Shown here: positions 42,421 to 51,716 of the stretch, piece after piece
How the letters are laid out: every line of letters begins with the position of its first letter
How positions within the stretch are numbered: the first letter of the stretch is position 1
The notes under the pieces: model-generated
Database searches by the model: none
Seen by the model: only the letters and a program-made list of their open reading frames with translations
Told to the model about the DNA's origin: nothing
From: Peribacillus cavernae
GTDB lineage: Bacteria; Bacillota; Bacilli; Bacillales; DSM-1321
NCBI RefSeq assembly: GCF_003989135.1
Contig: NZ_RYZZ01000033.1
Span: 1-64,000 of the forward strand
Reading direction: 5' to 3'
DNA length: 64,000 bases
Program-made: the position numbers and the translations under genes

Positions 42421-43689
42421 TTAGTAAAGAAGGTATTTTTCTCTCTTTTGTATAAACTCCTCCAGACCAGGTTGCCACGTTCTCTTTATTTCGTCTACAG
42501 ATTTCCCTTCCTCAATGGCATCTCTGACCCAGCCGTTGCCAATCAATAAGTCGAAGAAGGAAGTTCCCTTGCTATCCTCTGCACGAAATTCGAATGCATC
42601 CGGATATAGATCAAGAATCGCCTTTACGATTATTAACCCAGTTTCCACCGGTTTATATGCATTCCGATCTGTAATGTGAATTTGTATGCCGTTCGAAAGT
42701 TTACCCGTATGCTTAGAGAAGGCTGGCGTGAAGCTTGCCGCTCTAAACGTGACACCTGGAAGCTTCTCTTCGTTCAGCTTTTTCGCTAATTCTGTGCTAT
42801 TAATAAATGGTGCACCTATTAATTCAAACGGCTTTGTGGTTCCTCTGCCTTCGGATACGTTTGTACCTTCTATCAACGCAGCTCCCGGGTATACGAGTCC
42901 CGAATCTAATGTAGGCATGTTCGGTGAAGGGAGCACCCACTCGAGCGGTGTGTCATCGTAGTACATATTTCGTTTCCATCCGTTCATTTCAACAACAGTA
43001 AGATCCGCACCAATCCCAAACTCCTTATTAAAGTATAGTGCCAATTCACCTACGGTCATGCCGTGACGCAGCGGAATCGGATACATGCCGACAAAGGAAG
43101 AATAGTCAGGATCGAGAACTGGCCCCTCCACCTTTGCTCCCCCAAGCGGATTCGGTCGGTCGAGCACAATAAATGGAATATTATTTTCTTTCGCTGCTTC
43201 CATGGCGTAGGCCATCGTATAGATATAGGTATAGAAGCGAGTTCCAACGTCCTGGATATCAAATAGAAGCACATCGACTCCCTCAAGCATTTCCGGAGTC
43301 GGCTTTTTCGTTTGTCCATACAAACTGTAAACAGGAAGTCCGGTTTCTTTATCCGTATAGAATGGAACATATTCCCCAGCCTGGGCGCTTCCACGGACTC
43401 CGTGTTCAGGTCCGTACAGCGCGACAAGATTTATGTCCTGATCCTCATGCAGTTTATCAACGATACTATTTAGCTCTTGGTCGACACCGGTCGGATTTGT
43501 AATTAAGCCGACTCGCTTCCCTTTAATGAGATCCTTCTGTTCATCAAGCAACACTTCGACTCCAAGTTCAAATTTTTTCGGCGCCTTTCCCTTTCCTTGA
43601 CTTTTCCCTCGAGTATCATTTGCCATCGCGACAGACAGGAATGAAAGGAAGAGTACAAGAATGAATATGCTAAACAGCCATCGTTTCAT
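42421..43689 (-). CDS. namZ: Exo-beta-N-acetylmuramidase NamZ (DUF1343)
   Basis: 422 residues with signal peptide (1-23). The DUF1343 family signature is clear: GLITNPTGVDQELNSIVDKL, YGPEHGVRGSAQAGE, LLFDIQDVGTRFYTYIYTM and EGRGTTKPFELIGAP. In B. subtilis NamZ (YbbC) removes terminal MurNAc from peptidoglycan chains, working with NagZ and an amidase. Here it lies behind nagZ on the same strand with a dispersed repeat between. AGGAGG precedes the ATG at 43689. A Lys/Gly-rich spacer (TRGKSQGKGKAPKK) follows the signal, perhaps wall-binding. Confidence 0.93.
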   Translation of the reverse strand: MKRWLFSIFILVLFLSFLSVAMANDTRGKSQGKGKAPKKFELGVEVLLDEQKDLIKGKRVGLITNPTGVDQELNSIVDKLHEDQDINLVALYGPEHGVRGSAQAGEYVPFYTDKETGLPVYSLYGQTKKPTPEMLEGVDVLLFDIQDVGTRFYTYIYTMAYAMEAAKENNIPFIVLDRPNPLGGAKVEGPVLDPDYSSFVGMYPIPLRHGMTVGELALYFNKEFGIGADLTVVEMNGWKRNMYYDDTPLEWVLPSPNMPTLDSGLVYPGAALIEGTNVSEGRGTTKPFELIGAPFINSTELAKKLNEEKLPGVTFRAASFTPAFSKHTGKLSNGIQIHITDRNAYKPVETGLIIVKAILDLYPDAFEFRAEDSKGTSFFDLLIGNGWVRDAIEEGKSVDEIKRTWQPGLEEFIQKREKYLLY

Positions 43690-43707
43690 TATTTTCCCTC
43701 CTAAGGA

Positions 43708-43897
43708 CAAAAGCGCAAGCGCCTTGAATAAAGGAACGTCGACTAAAAACCGCCACGTCCTGTGGCATCGTCGACACTAGCACGTCCTGTGCGTCGGGGC
43801 TAGGCGCTGGAGCTGGATGCAGATAACCAAAACTAAGCTATCCACTTAAAATTCAATCTATAGTTTCCTATAAAGGAAGAAAGGCGTAAGCGCCTTG
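43708..43897. repeat. Dispersed repeat plus linker inside the cell-wall operon
   Basis: From AAAAGCGCAAGCGCCTTG through AAAGGAACGTCGAC, CCGCCACGTCCTGTGGC and CACGTCCTGTGCGTCGGG to TAGGCGCTGGAGCTGGATGC (43708-43820), followed by the linker also seen at 21.2 kb in inverse sense (AGCTATCCACTTAAAATTCA ... TATAGTTTCCTATAAAGGAA) and a mini-hairpin AAGGCG-TAAG-CGCCTT. It lies between the nagZ stop and the namZ ribosome site and so is in the operon mRNA. Confidence 0.85.
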
Positions 43898-43901
43898 TAA
43901 A

Positions 43902-46025
43902 TTAGTAACTTAAGCCGTGTCCGAATGGATAAAGTGCATTGCCATTATTGCCTGGAATCGTTACAGGCAGTTTTCCGGTCGGATTATTTTTTCCGAAAAT
44001 CGTTTTTGCAGATGCTTCAAAGCTTGCTGTTCTAAAACTATACTGCGCCAGATATGCATCCACTTTTGGAAAGGCCATAATGTCATATGGATTACGTATT
44101 CCAAGCGCAATTACGGGCGCCTCGACCTCTTCGATAATCTGATTGACCATTTTCATTTGAGCACTGTCAGAAGCCCTGCCGGAAACATTGAATGTATATG
44201 TGCCGATAATTACGGCTGATGCTGACTTTAATTCGTCTAGCTGATCGCCTGCCAGAACGTTGCTTGCCTTCATAACGGTGGTATTGCTGTGATGACTTTG
44301 GACAGACTGGGCAAGCGGATCCAGATACGTATTGCCGACTACGACCACTTTCTCAGTATCGTCTAAATTAAGAGGCAATGCGTTATCATTTTTCACTAAC
44401 GTAATCGAGCGCTCAGCGGCTTCTCTTTCAACCTGTTTGTGTTGCTCAGATCCGACAACCTGCCGTGCATTTTCCATTTTCTTTTCATTGTCAATCGATG
44501 ATTCCGATTTGAAGATTCCCCGTTTTACCTTCAGGGTTAAAATGCGTTTCACAGAAGCATTGATTCTCTCCTCCGGGATCTCTCCGGTTTTTACAGTCTT
44601 TAACAAGCCTTCCGCAACAGCCTCAAGACCGACCGGCATTAAAACAAGGTCCGAGCCTGCTTTTACCGCACGAATCGCGGCATCTACTGCTCCAAAGTGA
44701 TCAGCGATGGCATTCATATTGAGAGCGTCGGTTGTTATGACACCATCAAAGCCCATTTCCTCACGCATTAATTCAGTTAACACTTTGTAGGATAACGTCG
44801 CTGGAACAGCTATCTCTGTACCATCCTTTTTCGAGATCGCTTTAGTATCATCAATTTTGGGGAAAGTGACGTGTGCAGTCATGATCGCGTCAATGCCTGC
44901 GTCCATTGCTTTTTGAAACGGATATAATTCTACTTCCTTTAGACGTTCTTTATCATGAGGTACCTCTGGAAGACCAAGGTGTGAGTCAACAGCGGTGTCA
45001 CCATGGCCCGGAAAATGCTTGGCTGTTGCAGAAACCCCACTTTCTTGTAACCCTTGTGTATAAGCCACACCAAATTTTGCGACAAGTTCTGGATCTTCAC
45101 CAAATGAGCGAACACCTATAACCGGATTGTCCGGGTTATTATTCACATCAAAGACAGGAGCAAAATTCGTATTAATGCCAAGGGAATTGAGTTCCTCGCC
45201 TATTGCATTGCCAACCTTTCTGGTAATTTCCTCTGACCTTGTTGCTCCAAGCGCCATGTTTCCGGGGAAATCGGTACCGGACTGCAGTCGGGTTACAATG
45301 CCGCCTTCCTGGTCAATTGACAGCAGTATACCGAACTTCTCAGACGAATCTTGATAATCGGCAACAAGTCTTGCTGTCTGTTCGGTTGTGTCGACATTTT
45401 CCCGGAATAGGATGACTCCGCCAAGGTGATACTTTTTCACTAACGCATCAATTTCAGGCAACATTTCAGTAACGTTTTTTCCATTGTACGTTCGGAAATC
45501 GGGCATGAGCATCTGGCCAACTTTTTCTTCTACCGTTAGCCCATCGATCGCTTTTTCAATGATGTTATAGCGTATTCCTTTTTGTTTGACGATACTTACT
45601 TCGCTGGCTGGCTTTCCAGGCTTGCCCTTTTTCTTAGGCACTGAATCACCTTTAACCTCTATCCCAATTCGGTCGGAGGCTGCTCCATCCCTTACCGTAA
45701 TGAACGTTCTTCCGCTTTTTCCGGTAAGTGTAACCTTTCCATTTTCATCAACGCGGGCGACATTTTTATTCGCTGATTTCCATGTTAGTCCCTCGGTTAC
45801 CTCACTAAAATGACCCTGTTCATGAATACGGAGAACCTTTAATGAAGTTTGACCATCTTTCATCTCCGAATCTATTTCAGGAAGGTTCTGGTAGATTATT
45901 ACATCAGTGTTTCCTTGATTGCGTTCCGCCTTTACTTCCTCCGATTTAGCTGTGGCAAACAACTGAGTAAACAACAATCCCGCGATAAGGAAAGGAATGG
46001 CAAATGTTTTTCGCAAATCGATCAT
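43902..46025 (-). CDS. nagZ: Secreted GH3 beta-N-acetylglucosaminidase NagZ with Ig-like domain
   Basis: 707 residues. Signal peptide (1-28), then a BIG2-type Ig-like domain (about 60-125; WKSANKNVARVDENGKVTLT), a Lys/Pro/Gly linker, the GH3 barrel with general acid His/Asp pair in TAKHFPGHGDTAVDSH and the nucleophile Asp in GVITTDALNMNAI, and the second alpha/beta domain. It cuts GlcNAc from the non-reducing end of cell-wall fragments outside the cell. B. subtilis NagZ (YbbD) is about 640 residues; the Ig-like part is extra and may bind wall or polysaccharide. GGAGG precedes the ATG. Confidence 0.93.
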   Translation of the reverse strand: MIDLRKTFAIPFLIAGLLFTQLFATAKSEEVKAERNQGNTDVIIYQNLPEIDSEMKDGQTSLKVLRIHEQGHFSEVTEGLTWKSANKNVARVDENGKVTLTGKSGRTFITVRDGAASDRIGIEVKGDSVPKKKGKPGKPASEVSIVKQKGIRYNIIEKAIDGLTVEEKVGQMLMPDFRTYNGKNVTEMLPEIDALVKKYHLGGVILFRENVDTTEQTARLVADYQDSSEKFGILLSIDQEGGIVTRLQSGTDFPGNMALGATRSEEITRKVGNAIGEELNSLGINTNFAPVFDVNNNPDNPVIGVRSFGEDPELVAKFGVAYTQGLQESGVSATAKHFPGHGDTAVDSHLGLPEVPHDKERLKEVELYPFQKAMDAGIDAIMTAHVTFPKIDDTKAISKKDGTEIAVPATLSYKVLTELMREEMGFDGVITTDALNMNAIADHFGAVDAAIRAVKAGSDLVLMPVGLEAVAEGLLKTVKTGEIPEERINASVKRILTLKVKRGIFKSESSIDNEKKMENARQVVGSEQHKQVEREAAERSITLVKNDNALPLNLDDTEKVVVVGNTYLDPLAQSVQSHHSNTTVMKASNVLAGDQLDELKSASAVIIGTYTFNVSGRASDSAQMKMVNQIIEEVEAPVIALGIRNPYDIMAFPKVDAYLAQYSFRTASFEASAKTIFGKNNPTGKLPVTIPGNNGNALYPFGHGLSY

Positions 46026-46106
46026 TATGCAACCTCCTTGGGAAAATTCAGTAAAACATACTTTCTTAAACAGATTTTTTGCAAAAATTAAAAGAAACTC
46101 GGTGTG

Positions 46107-47807
46107 CTAATAATTTCGAAGAATCCACCCCTCATTATCGACTTTGGGGGTAACTTTGCCATTTTTGCTCGATAGCTTTACATCCGCGATATACCAGCCC
46201 CTTCCGTTAATAGATTTATCTGTTTTGTAAGTAAAACGGATAAATTTGGTGCTTGCCGGTATTGAAAACGATTGTGAGAGCCACTTTCCGCTGCTTCCTG
46301 TAACCGATGTGCTAGCTTGTGTCCAATGTTTTCCATCTGTTGAAATCTCTATATCGCCATAATCAGATTCTGCTTCGATTCTATACCACGTTTTAAACGA
46401 TAACTCTGCACCTTGCTTTAGTTCTGTTTCCAGCACAAGCTGTCTTTTAAGGTTATCTCCATACCCCGAGAACCACGCTGGTTTTCTGCCAGGAGTTGCA
46501 ACAGGGATCGAATCTGCAACCTGACGAGCAAGCATTCTTCTCGTTGGGTTTGTAGATACTGTGTTACGTGAGGGGTGAACACGATTTGTTAGTAAAATCG
46601 CTATCGTATCATTTGCCGGGCTTACTACAATGGAGGTACCTGTGTATCCAGTATGCCCAAGTGTACTGCTTCCCGTTAAAGCATCCATATACCAGCCTTG
46701 TTGCAGTTCCCATCCTAAGCCGTGATCGTCTCCTTCAAAAGCTGCATTCTGGTTTTCGTTCAAGAGCTTGACTGTTTCGGGCTGAAGAATTCTTGTACGG
46801 CCATATTTTCCTTCCTGCAAAAACATGTGGGCGAATTTCGCCAGATCTGCTGCAGTTGAAAAAACACCTGCATGACCGGCAACACCATCAAGCGACCAAG
46901 CGTTTTCATCATGCACTTCACCCCAGACAAGATCGCGTCCCAGCGTTGGCTGATATTCTGTAGCTGCGATCCGCTCCTTTAAGGATGCTGGCGGATTATA
47001 CATCGTATCATTCATTTTGAGAGGTTTTGTAATGGTTTCTTTTATATACTCGTCCAACCGTTTTCCAGATAATCTTTCAACAAGGGCACCGAGGGTTATC
47101 ATGTTAAGATCACTGTATGTATAATGGGTGCCAGGCTCGTTTTGTAAAGGCTGCGAAAAAACAACTTGTATCCGGTCTTCACGGTTTTTACCCATTTTGT
47201 ATAGAGGAATCCATGAGACAAAACCTGAGGTATGGGTCATGAGTTGTCTAATTGTGACAGTTGATTTGCCGTTTTGTGAAAACTCGGGGATATAATGGGC
47301 TACTGGATCATCCAAGTCGAATTTTCCCTGCTCATAAAGCTTCATAGCAGCCGTTGTCGTAAATACCTTGCTAATCGACGCCAGGTCAAAAATGGTGTCT
47401 TTCTTCATAGGATTTTTCTCGTCTATCTCTGTAAATTGATCATCTTTATAACGAGCCGCATATCCGTATGCGTCATGTTTCACAGTAACGCCTTGACGTG
47501 CAGCATAAACGACGGCACCAGGCATTGTTTTTTGCTCAATCGCATCTTTTATCAAACGATCGATTTCACGTAAAGGCTGAGTGACCATTCCAGCTGATCG
47601 TACCGAGCCGGTTTGTAGCACTGGAGATGAAGGCCCGGGATTGTCCCAAGTAAATGGATAAGCATTGTTGGCTGCCATACCCAGTTCTTTCTTTTGCACA
47701 ATTGTTGAAAAAGTAAGCTTTTCATTAGCGGCATTTACAAGTTCTTCTCCGGAAAATACCATCGAAATGCTAAGAACGGCTGTAACAACATATAATGTTT
47801 TTTTCAT
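46107..47807 (-). CDS. Secreted AmiE-like serine hydrolase with extra C-terminal domain
   Basis: 566 residues: signal peptide (1-27), beta-lactamase-fold hydrolase (about 85-430) with Ser144-x-x-Lys147 (ASISKVF), Tyr in HYTYSDLN and HTG in LGHTGYTGTS, then a C-terminal beta domain (about 440-566; WYRIEAESDYGDIEISTDGK). The hydrolase part resembles YbbE/AmiE, the N-acetylmuramyl-L-Ala amidase that goes with NagZ and NamZ in B. subtilis. The last domain looks like a MAM/Ig-like carbohydrate or wall binder and is not in AmiE. AAAGGAGGGTAAG precedes the chosen ATG. In the same direction as nagZ and namZ. Confidence 0.88.
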   Translation of the reverse strand: MKKTLYVVTAVLSISMVFSGEELVNAANEKLTFSTIVQKKELGMAANNAYPFTWDNPGPSSPVLQTGSVRSAGMVTQPLREIDRLIKDAIEQKTMPGAVVYAARQGVTVKHDAYGYAARYKDDQFTEIDEKNPMKKDTIFDLASISKVFTTTAAMKLYEQGKFDLDDPVAHYIPEFSQNGKSTVTIRQLMTHTSGFVSWIPLYKMGKNREDRIQVVFSQPLQNEPGTHYTYSDLNMITLGALVERLSGKRLDEYIKETITKPLKMNDTMYNPPASLKERIAATEYQPTLGRDLVWGEVHDENAWSLDGVAGHAGVFSTAADLAKFAHMFLQEGKYGRTRILQPETVKLLNENQNAAFEGDDHGLGWELQQGWYMDALTGSSTLGHTGYTGTSIVVSPANDTIAILLTNRVHPSRNTVSTNPTRRMLARQVADSIPVATPGRKPAWFSGYGDNLKRQLVLETELKQGAELSFKTWYRIEAESDYGDIEISTDGKHWTQASTSVTGSSGKWLSQSFSIPASTKFIRFTYKTDKSINGRGWYIADVKLSSKNGKVTPKVDNEGWILRNY

Positions 47808-48149
47808 CTTACCCTCCTTTTTTCTTGTAAGGGCTTCCATTTATATCGAAATCTGTTGCCATCTTGTTGTAAATAAAGAATAATATAACTTTTGGAGTTT
47901 TACTACATAATTTTGTTAATTACACGCCATTTTACGCCATTAGTCCCGGTTGAATATATTGGAATCCTTCTAAAATCCTGGATTGATCAAACAGTTGTCA
48001 CAACTGTACTTATAATCACACAAAAGACTATAAAAAGAATTCAAAAAAAGATCGGAAGGAGATATCCTGCCAATCTTCTGAGATTTATTCCAGTCAACCT
48101 GATAGACCCTTCTTATTCAATGGTCCTTCAATTTTACTTTCTATCCACC
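47808..48149. other. Gene-free stretch between the AmiE-like gene and nagP
   Basis: A frame runs on the plus strand through this region into nagP, but has no ribosome site and no recognised family. No murR, murQ or murP is present where the B. subtilis operon has them. No terminator is visible behind nagP, so readthrough into the cell-wall genes is possible. Confidence 0.5.
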
Positions 48150-49514
48150 TTATTGCCTCTTCATAGCATCGGCAACAAATTCCACTTCAGTCCCGACAAT
48201 AATTTGCAGATTATGGTCATTGATTTTCATAACACCTTTGGCACCATGTGCTTTCAAGGAAGAATCTTGTACTTTTCCCATGTCCTCAACCTGCAGACGA
48301 AGCCTGGTGGCACAATTATCAATTGAAATAATATTTTCTTTTCCGCCGATATCATTCATAAAGTGATGAGCCATTTGTTCAAACTTATCATCGCTAACTG
48401 TCTCGCTGCCGTCTTCGAGATATACTTCATCGTCTTCACGGCCAGGTGTTTTTAATTTCAGCATTTTGATTAAGCTGTAGAAAACAATAAAGTAAATGAT
48501 GCCATAAATCACGCCTACAAGCAGGAGCAGCCACGGTTTTTCGGCAATATTAAAGTTTAATAGATAGTCAATTCCTCCTGCAGAGAACGTAAAGCCATCC
48601 CTGATTCCCAACGCAGAGGTAACCCACATCGAAAGGCCAGTTAATACAGCGTGTATTACGTATAACAACGGTGATAAGAACATAAATGAAAACTCGATAG
48701 GTTCTGTTATCCCTGTAACAAATGATGTTAAAGCAAGGCTGGCAAGCATACCTGCTACCGCTTTTCTCTTTTCCGGTTTCGCCGCAGCAATCATCGCAAA
48801 TGCAGCTGCCGGCAAACCAAACATCATGATTGGGAAAAAGCCCGTCATATATAGCCCTGCCGTTGGATCTCCTTCAAAGAAACGGGCTATATCCCCGGTT
48901 TTATCCGCATATTCCCCAAACTGGAACCAGAATAAATTGTTTAATACATGGTGCAATCCTAGCGGAATCAATAAACGGTTAAAAAACCCGAATACACCAG
49001 AGCCAATTGCACCCAGCCCAATAATCCAATTACCAAACCCATTGATTATATCTTGAATCGGCGGCCAGGCAAACCCGGCAATTCCTGCAAGGACAATCAT
49101 TACCAGTGAGGTCATGATCGGGACAAATCGCCGTCCGCTGAAAAAACCAAGCCATTCCGGCAATTTAATATCATGAAAACGATTGTATAATAACCCTGCA
49201 ATGATACCCGCGATAATCCCGCCAAGAACGGACATATTAATATCTTTATCGATTGCTTTTGCCCCTTCTGTCAACACCAAATAACCGATCGCTCCCGATA
49301 AAGCTGCGGCACCGTGGTTATCTTTGGCAAAACCCATCGCCACCCCAATGGCAAAGATCAGTGCGAGATTTGCAAAGATAGCATTTCCTGCGTTTGCAAT
49401 AAAAGGAATATCCAACAAATCAGACTGCCCAAATCGCAACAATAACCCAGCTGCCGGTAATACGGCAATCGGAAGCATTAAGGATTTACCGATGCGCTGC
49501 AAAAATCCCAACAT
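48150..49514 (-). CDS. nagP: PTS EIICB for N-acetylglucosamine
   Basis: 454 residues: membrane IIC domain (1-370) with ten or so segments and IIB domain (about 385-454) with phospho-Cys in IDNCATRLRLQVEDM. The IIC motifs GLHHVLNNLFWFQFG, GDPTAGLYMTGFFPIMMFGL and GITEPIEFSFMFLSPLLY are those of NagE/NagP. It imports GlcNAc as GlcNAc-6-phosphate, using IIA of another sugar system since no IIA domain is fused. AAGGAG precedes the ATG at 49514. Divergent from nagA, sharing a control region with operators for NagR and CcpA. Confidence 0.95.
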   Translation of the reverse strand: MLGFLQRIGKSLMLPIAVLPAAGLLLRFGQSDLLDIPFIANAGNAIFANLALIFAIGVAMGFAKDNHGAAALSGAIGYLVLTEGAKAIDKDINMSVLGGIIAGIIAGLLYNRFHDIKLPEWLGFFSGRRFVPIMTSLVMIVLAGIAGFAWPPIQDIINGFGNWIIGLGAIGSGVFGFFNRLLIPLGLHHVLNNLFWFQFGEYADKTGDIARFFEGDPTAGLYMTGFFPIMMFGLPAAAFAMIAAAKPEKRKAVAGMLASLALTSFVTGITEPIEFSFMFLSPLLYVIHAVLTGLSMWVTSALGIRDGFTFSAGGIDYLLNFNIAEKPWLLLLVGVIYGIIYFIVFYSLIKMLKLKTPGREDDEVYLEDGSETVSDDKFEQMAHHFMNDIGGKENIISIDNCATRLRLQVEDMGKVQDSSLKAHGAKGVMKINDHNLQIIVGTEVEFVADAMKRQ

Positions 49515-49543
49515 TAGAATCACTCCTTAAATAAGTTATAAGT

Positions 49544-49558
49544 TATGAAAGCGCTTTT
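49544..49558. promoter_or_regulatory. CcpA site (cre) upstream of nagP
   Basis: ATGAAAGCGCTTTTC fits the cre consensus WTGNAANCGNWWNC. It lies 30 bases before the nagP start, likely downstream of the promoter, where CcpA would block transcription in glucose. Confidence 0.82.
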
Positions 49559-49592
49559 CCTGCTTGACATCATCTTATCATTGGGGAAATAT

Positions 49593-49608
49593 AGATGTCT
49601 ATACCAAT
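49593..49608. promoter_or_regulatory. NagR operator 1 (dre), nagP side
   Basis: AGATGTCTATACCAAT; its reverse complement ATTGGTATAGACATCT matches the known NagR/YvoA site (ATTGGTATAGAYMACT) at all but one or two positions. It overlaps the probable -35 of the nagP promoter. Confidence 0.85.
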
Positions 49609-49641
49609 CTACCTCCCTTTCACTGAGAACTTTTTATAGAT

Positions 49642-49671
49642 TTGTCAATCATGAGATTTCTTTACTATAAT
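49642..49671 (+). promoter_or_regulatory. Sigma-A promoter of nagA-nagB-nagR
   Basis: TTGTCA, 18 bases, TATAAT. A NagR operator follows about 40 bases further downstream, so repression would be by roadblock. Confidence 0.78.
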
Positions 49672-49709
49672 ATTAATATTAAGAAAAGGCACCTATTATG
49701 TCCACATGT

Positions 49710-49725
49710 TGTGGTATAGACAACT
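49710..49725. promoter_or_regulatory. NagR operator 2 (dre), nagA side
   Basis: TGTGGTATAGACAACT, same core GGTATAGACA as operator 1. It lies 52-67 bases before the nagA start. Confidence 0.85.
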
Positions 49726-49776
49726 ATATTTAGTAAATGATAAAATTTCTATGGATTAGAAAGGATGTAAAGCACT

Positions 49777-50973
49777 GTGAAGCCAAATCAGAAAATTTTA
49801 CTTAAAAATATCTCTATTTATACCGAGAATATGATAATAGATAATGGATTTATAAAAGTAGAGGATGGAAAAATTAAAGAAGTTGGTTCTATAAACCAAC
49901 TCTCCAATCAAGAACAATATGAGAATTTTGCACTTCCAGCCCATTTTAAGGTTATCCCCGGGTTTATTGATGTCCATATTCATGGCGTCAATGGCGCAGA
50001 TACGATGGACGCGTCAAAAGAGGCATTGGAAACTATGTCTACGGCGCTTCCGGAAGAAGGGACAACAAGCTTTTTAGCGACGACAATCACTCAGGAAAGT
50101 GAAGCAATTGAACAGGCTTTATTAAATGCCAGTCGCTATATCGAGGATCGCCAATCTCCCGGAAAAGCGGAAATCCTTGGAGTCCATCTGGAAGGCCCCT
50201 TTGTAAATCCCAAAAAAGCCGGAGCACAGCCAGTAGAATATATCGTTGAACCAAACCTGGAAACGTTCATAAAATGGCAACAGTTATCAAAAAATACAAT
50301 TAAACTCGTTACATTGGCTCCGGAACAACCAGGCGGGCTCCAGTTGATCCAATATTTAAAGAAAAATGGCGTCATCGCTTCGATCGGCCACTCTGATGCA
50401 ACGTATGAAAAAGTGTCGGAAGCAATAGCTGCAGGCGCTACCCATGTAACCCATCTTTTTAATCAAATGACAGGGTTGCATCATCGAGAGCCTGGCGTTG
50501 CCGGGGCTGCGCTGTTGAGAGCTGAGTTAAAGGCTGAAATTATTGCCGATGGTGTCCACGTACGCCCGGAAATGGTCAATCTCGTCTATAAACAAAAAGG
50601 ACAGCATGGACTTATTTTGATTACGGATGCCATGAGGGCAAAGTGTTTAAACAATGGGACATATGATTTGGGAGGACAGGATGTGACCGTTAAGGATGGC
50701 AAGGCTGTACTGCGTGACGGAACTCTTGCCGGGAGCATTTTAAAAATGGGCCAGGCTGTTAAAAACATAGTAGCTTATACAGATTGCACACTTGAGAGTG
50801 CCATCAAAATGGGATCAGTCAATCCGGCAAAGCAATTGAATGTATTTGACCGCAAAGGAAGCATTGCAGCAGGGAAAGATGCTGACCTTGTCATTTTTGA
50901 CGAAAATCATGATGTAGTGATGACATTTTGCAAAGGAATGCTTGCTTTTAGTAAAGAGGTGGAACCACAATGA
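49777..50973 (+). CDS. nagA: N-acetylglucosamine-6-phosphate deacetylase
   Basis: 398 residues, normal length. It turns GlcNAc-6-phosphate into glucosamine-6-phosphate and acetate. Metal-site and catalytic residues lie in IPGFIDVHIHGVNGADTMD, GVHLEGPFVNPKKAGAQP, IGHSDATYEKVSEAI, THLFNQMTGLHHREPG and LITDAMRAK. In most NagA the last reads TDAM with Asp as base. Start is GTG behind AAAGGATG. It overlaps nagB by four bases; the three genes nagA, nagB, nagR form one operon divergent from nagP. Confidence 0.96.
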   Translation: MKPNQKILLKNISIYTENMIIDNGFIKVEDGKIKEVGSINQLSNQEQYENFALPAHFKVIPGFIDVHIHGVNGADTMDASKEALETMSTALPEEGTTSFLATTITQESEAIEQALLNASRYIEDRQSPGKAEILGVHLEGPFVNPKKAGAQPVEYIVEPNLETFIKWQQLSKNTIKLVTLAPEQPGGLQLIQYLKKNGVIASIGHSDATYEKVSEAIAAGATHVTHLFNQMTGLHHREPGVAGAALLRAELKAEIIADGVHVRPEMVNLVYKQKGQHGLILITDAMRAKCLNNGTYDLGGQDVTVKDGKAVLRDGTLAGSILKMGQAVKNIVAYTDCTLESAIKMGSVNPAKQLNVFDRKGSIAAGKDADLVIFDENHDVVMTFCKGMLAFSKEVEPQ

Positions 50974-51716
50974 GAATTATCGAAGTAAAAGATTATAAGG
51001 CAATGAGTAAAAAAGCAGCTGAGACCATCCTTGAAAAGGTACGTACAAACCCGGCGATTATCCTCGGGCTCGCTACAGGTAATACTCCTGCAGGAACGTA
51101 TGCAAATTTAATTGAAGATCATAAAACCAATCAAATCTCTTATAAACAAGTCACAACTTTCAACCTCGATGAATATATCGGCCTGGCCGGCGACAATCCC
51201 AACAGCTACCGATATTTCATGAATGACATCCTGTTTAATCATCTTGACGTTGAAATGTCCGGAACCCATATCCCCCGCGGTGATACAAAGGGCATTCAAG
51301 AAGAATGCCAGCTTTATGAACAATTGATCGAAAACTACGGCGGGATTGACCTTCAGATTTTAGGCCTTGGCAGCAACGGTCATATCGGATTTAACGAACC
51401 GGGAACGCCATTCGATTCCAAAACACATATTGTCAATTTAACAGATTCTACCAGAAAAGCAAACGCAAGTTTTTTTGATAAGCAGGAAAACGTTCCTTTT
51501 CAAGCAATCACAATGGGCATTGCCACAATCATGCGAAGCAAAGAAATATTGCTTCTTATCTCAGGTGATAAAAAGAAAGAAGCTGTGGATCGTCTTTTGC
51601 ATGGCGATATCGATGAAAGCTTTCCGGCGTCCGTGTTAAAAAGGCATCCAGATGTTACAATTATCGCTGATGAAGCGGCTCTGGCAAAGGCAAGGAGAAG
51701 TTCGCATGATCAATAA
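50970..51716 (+). CDS. nagB: Glucosamine-6-phosphate deaminase
   Basis: 248 residues. It converts glucosamine-6-phosphate to fructose-6-phosphate and ammonia, feeding GlcNAc carbon into glycolysis. Motifs: LGLATGNTPAGTYANL (phosphate loop), FNLDEYIGL with catalytic Asp, and LGLGSNGHIGFNEPGTPF with catalytic His. It lacks the allosteric C-terminal extension of E. coli NagB, as is normal in Bacillus. ATGA overlap with nagA and 11-base overlap with nagR. Confidence 0.97.
   Translation: MRIIEVKDYKAMSKKAAETILEKVRTNPAIILGLATGNTPAGTYANLIEDHKTNQISYKQVTTFNLDEYIGLAGDNPNSYRYFMNDILFNHLDVEMSGTHIPRGDTKGIQEECQLYEQLIENYGGIDLQILGLGSNGHIGFNEPGTPFDSKTHIVNLTDSTRKANASFFDKQENVPFQAITMGIATIMRSKEILLLISGDKKKEAVDRLLHGDIDESFPASVLKRHPDVTIIADEAALAKARRSSHDQ

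Noticed and set aside
47892-48326. 144-codon open frame on the plus strand running into nagP
   Set aside because: No ribosome site, lies antisense to the certain nagP IIB domain for half its length, and matches no family I know.
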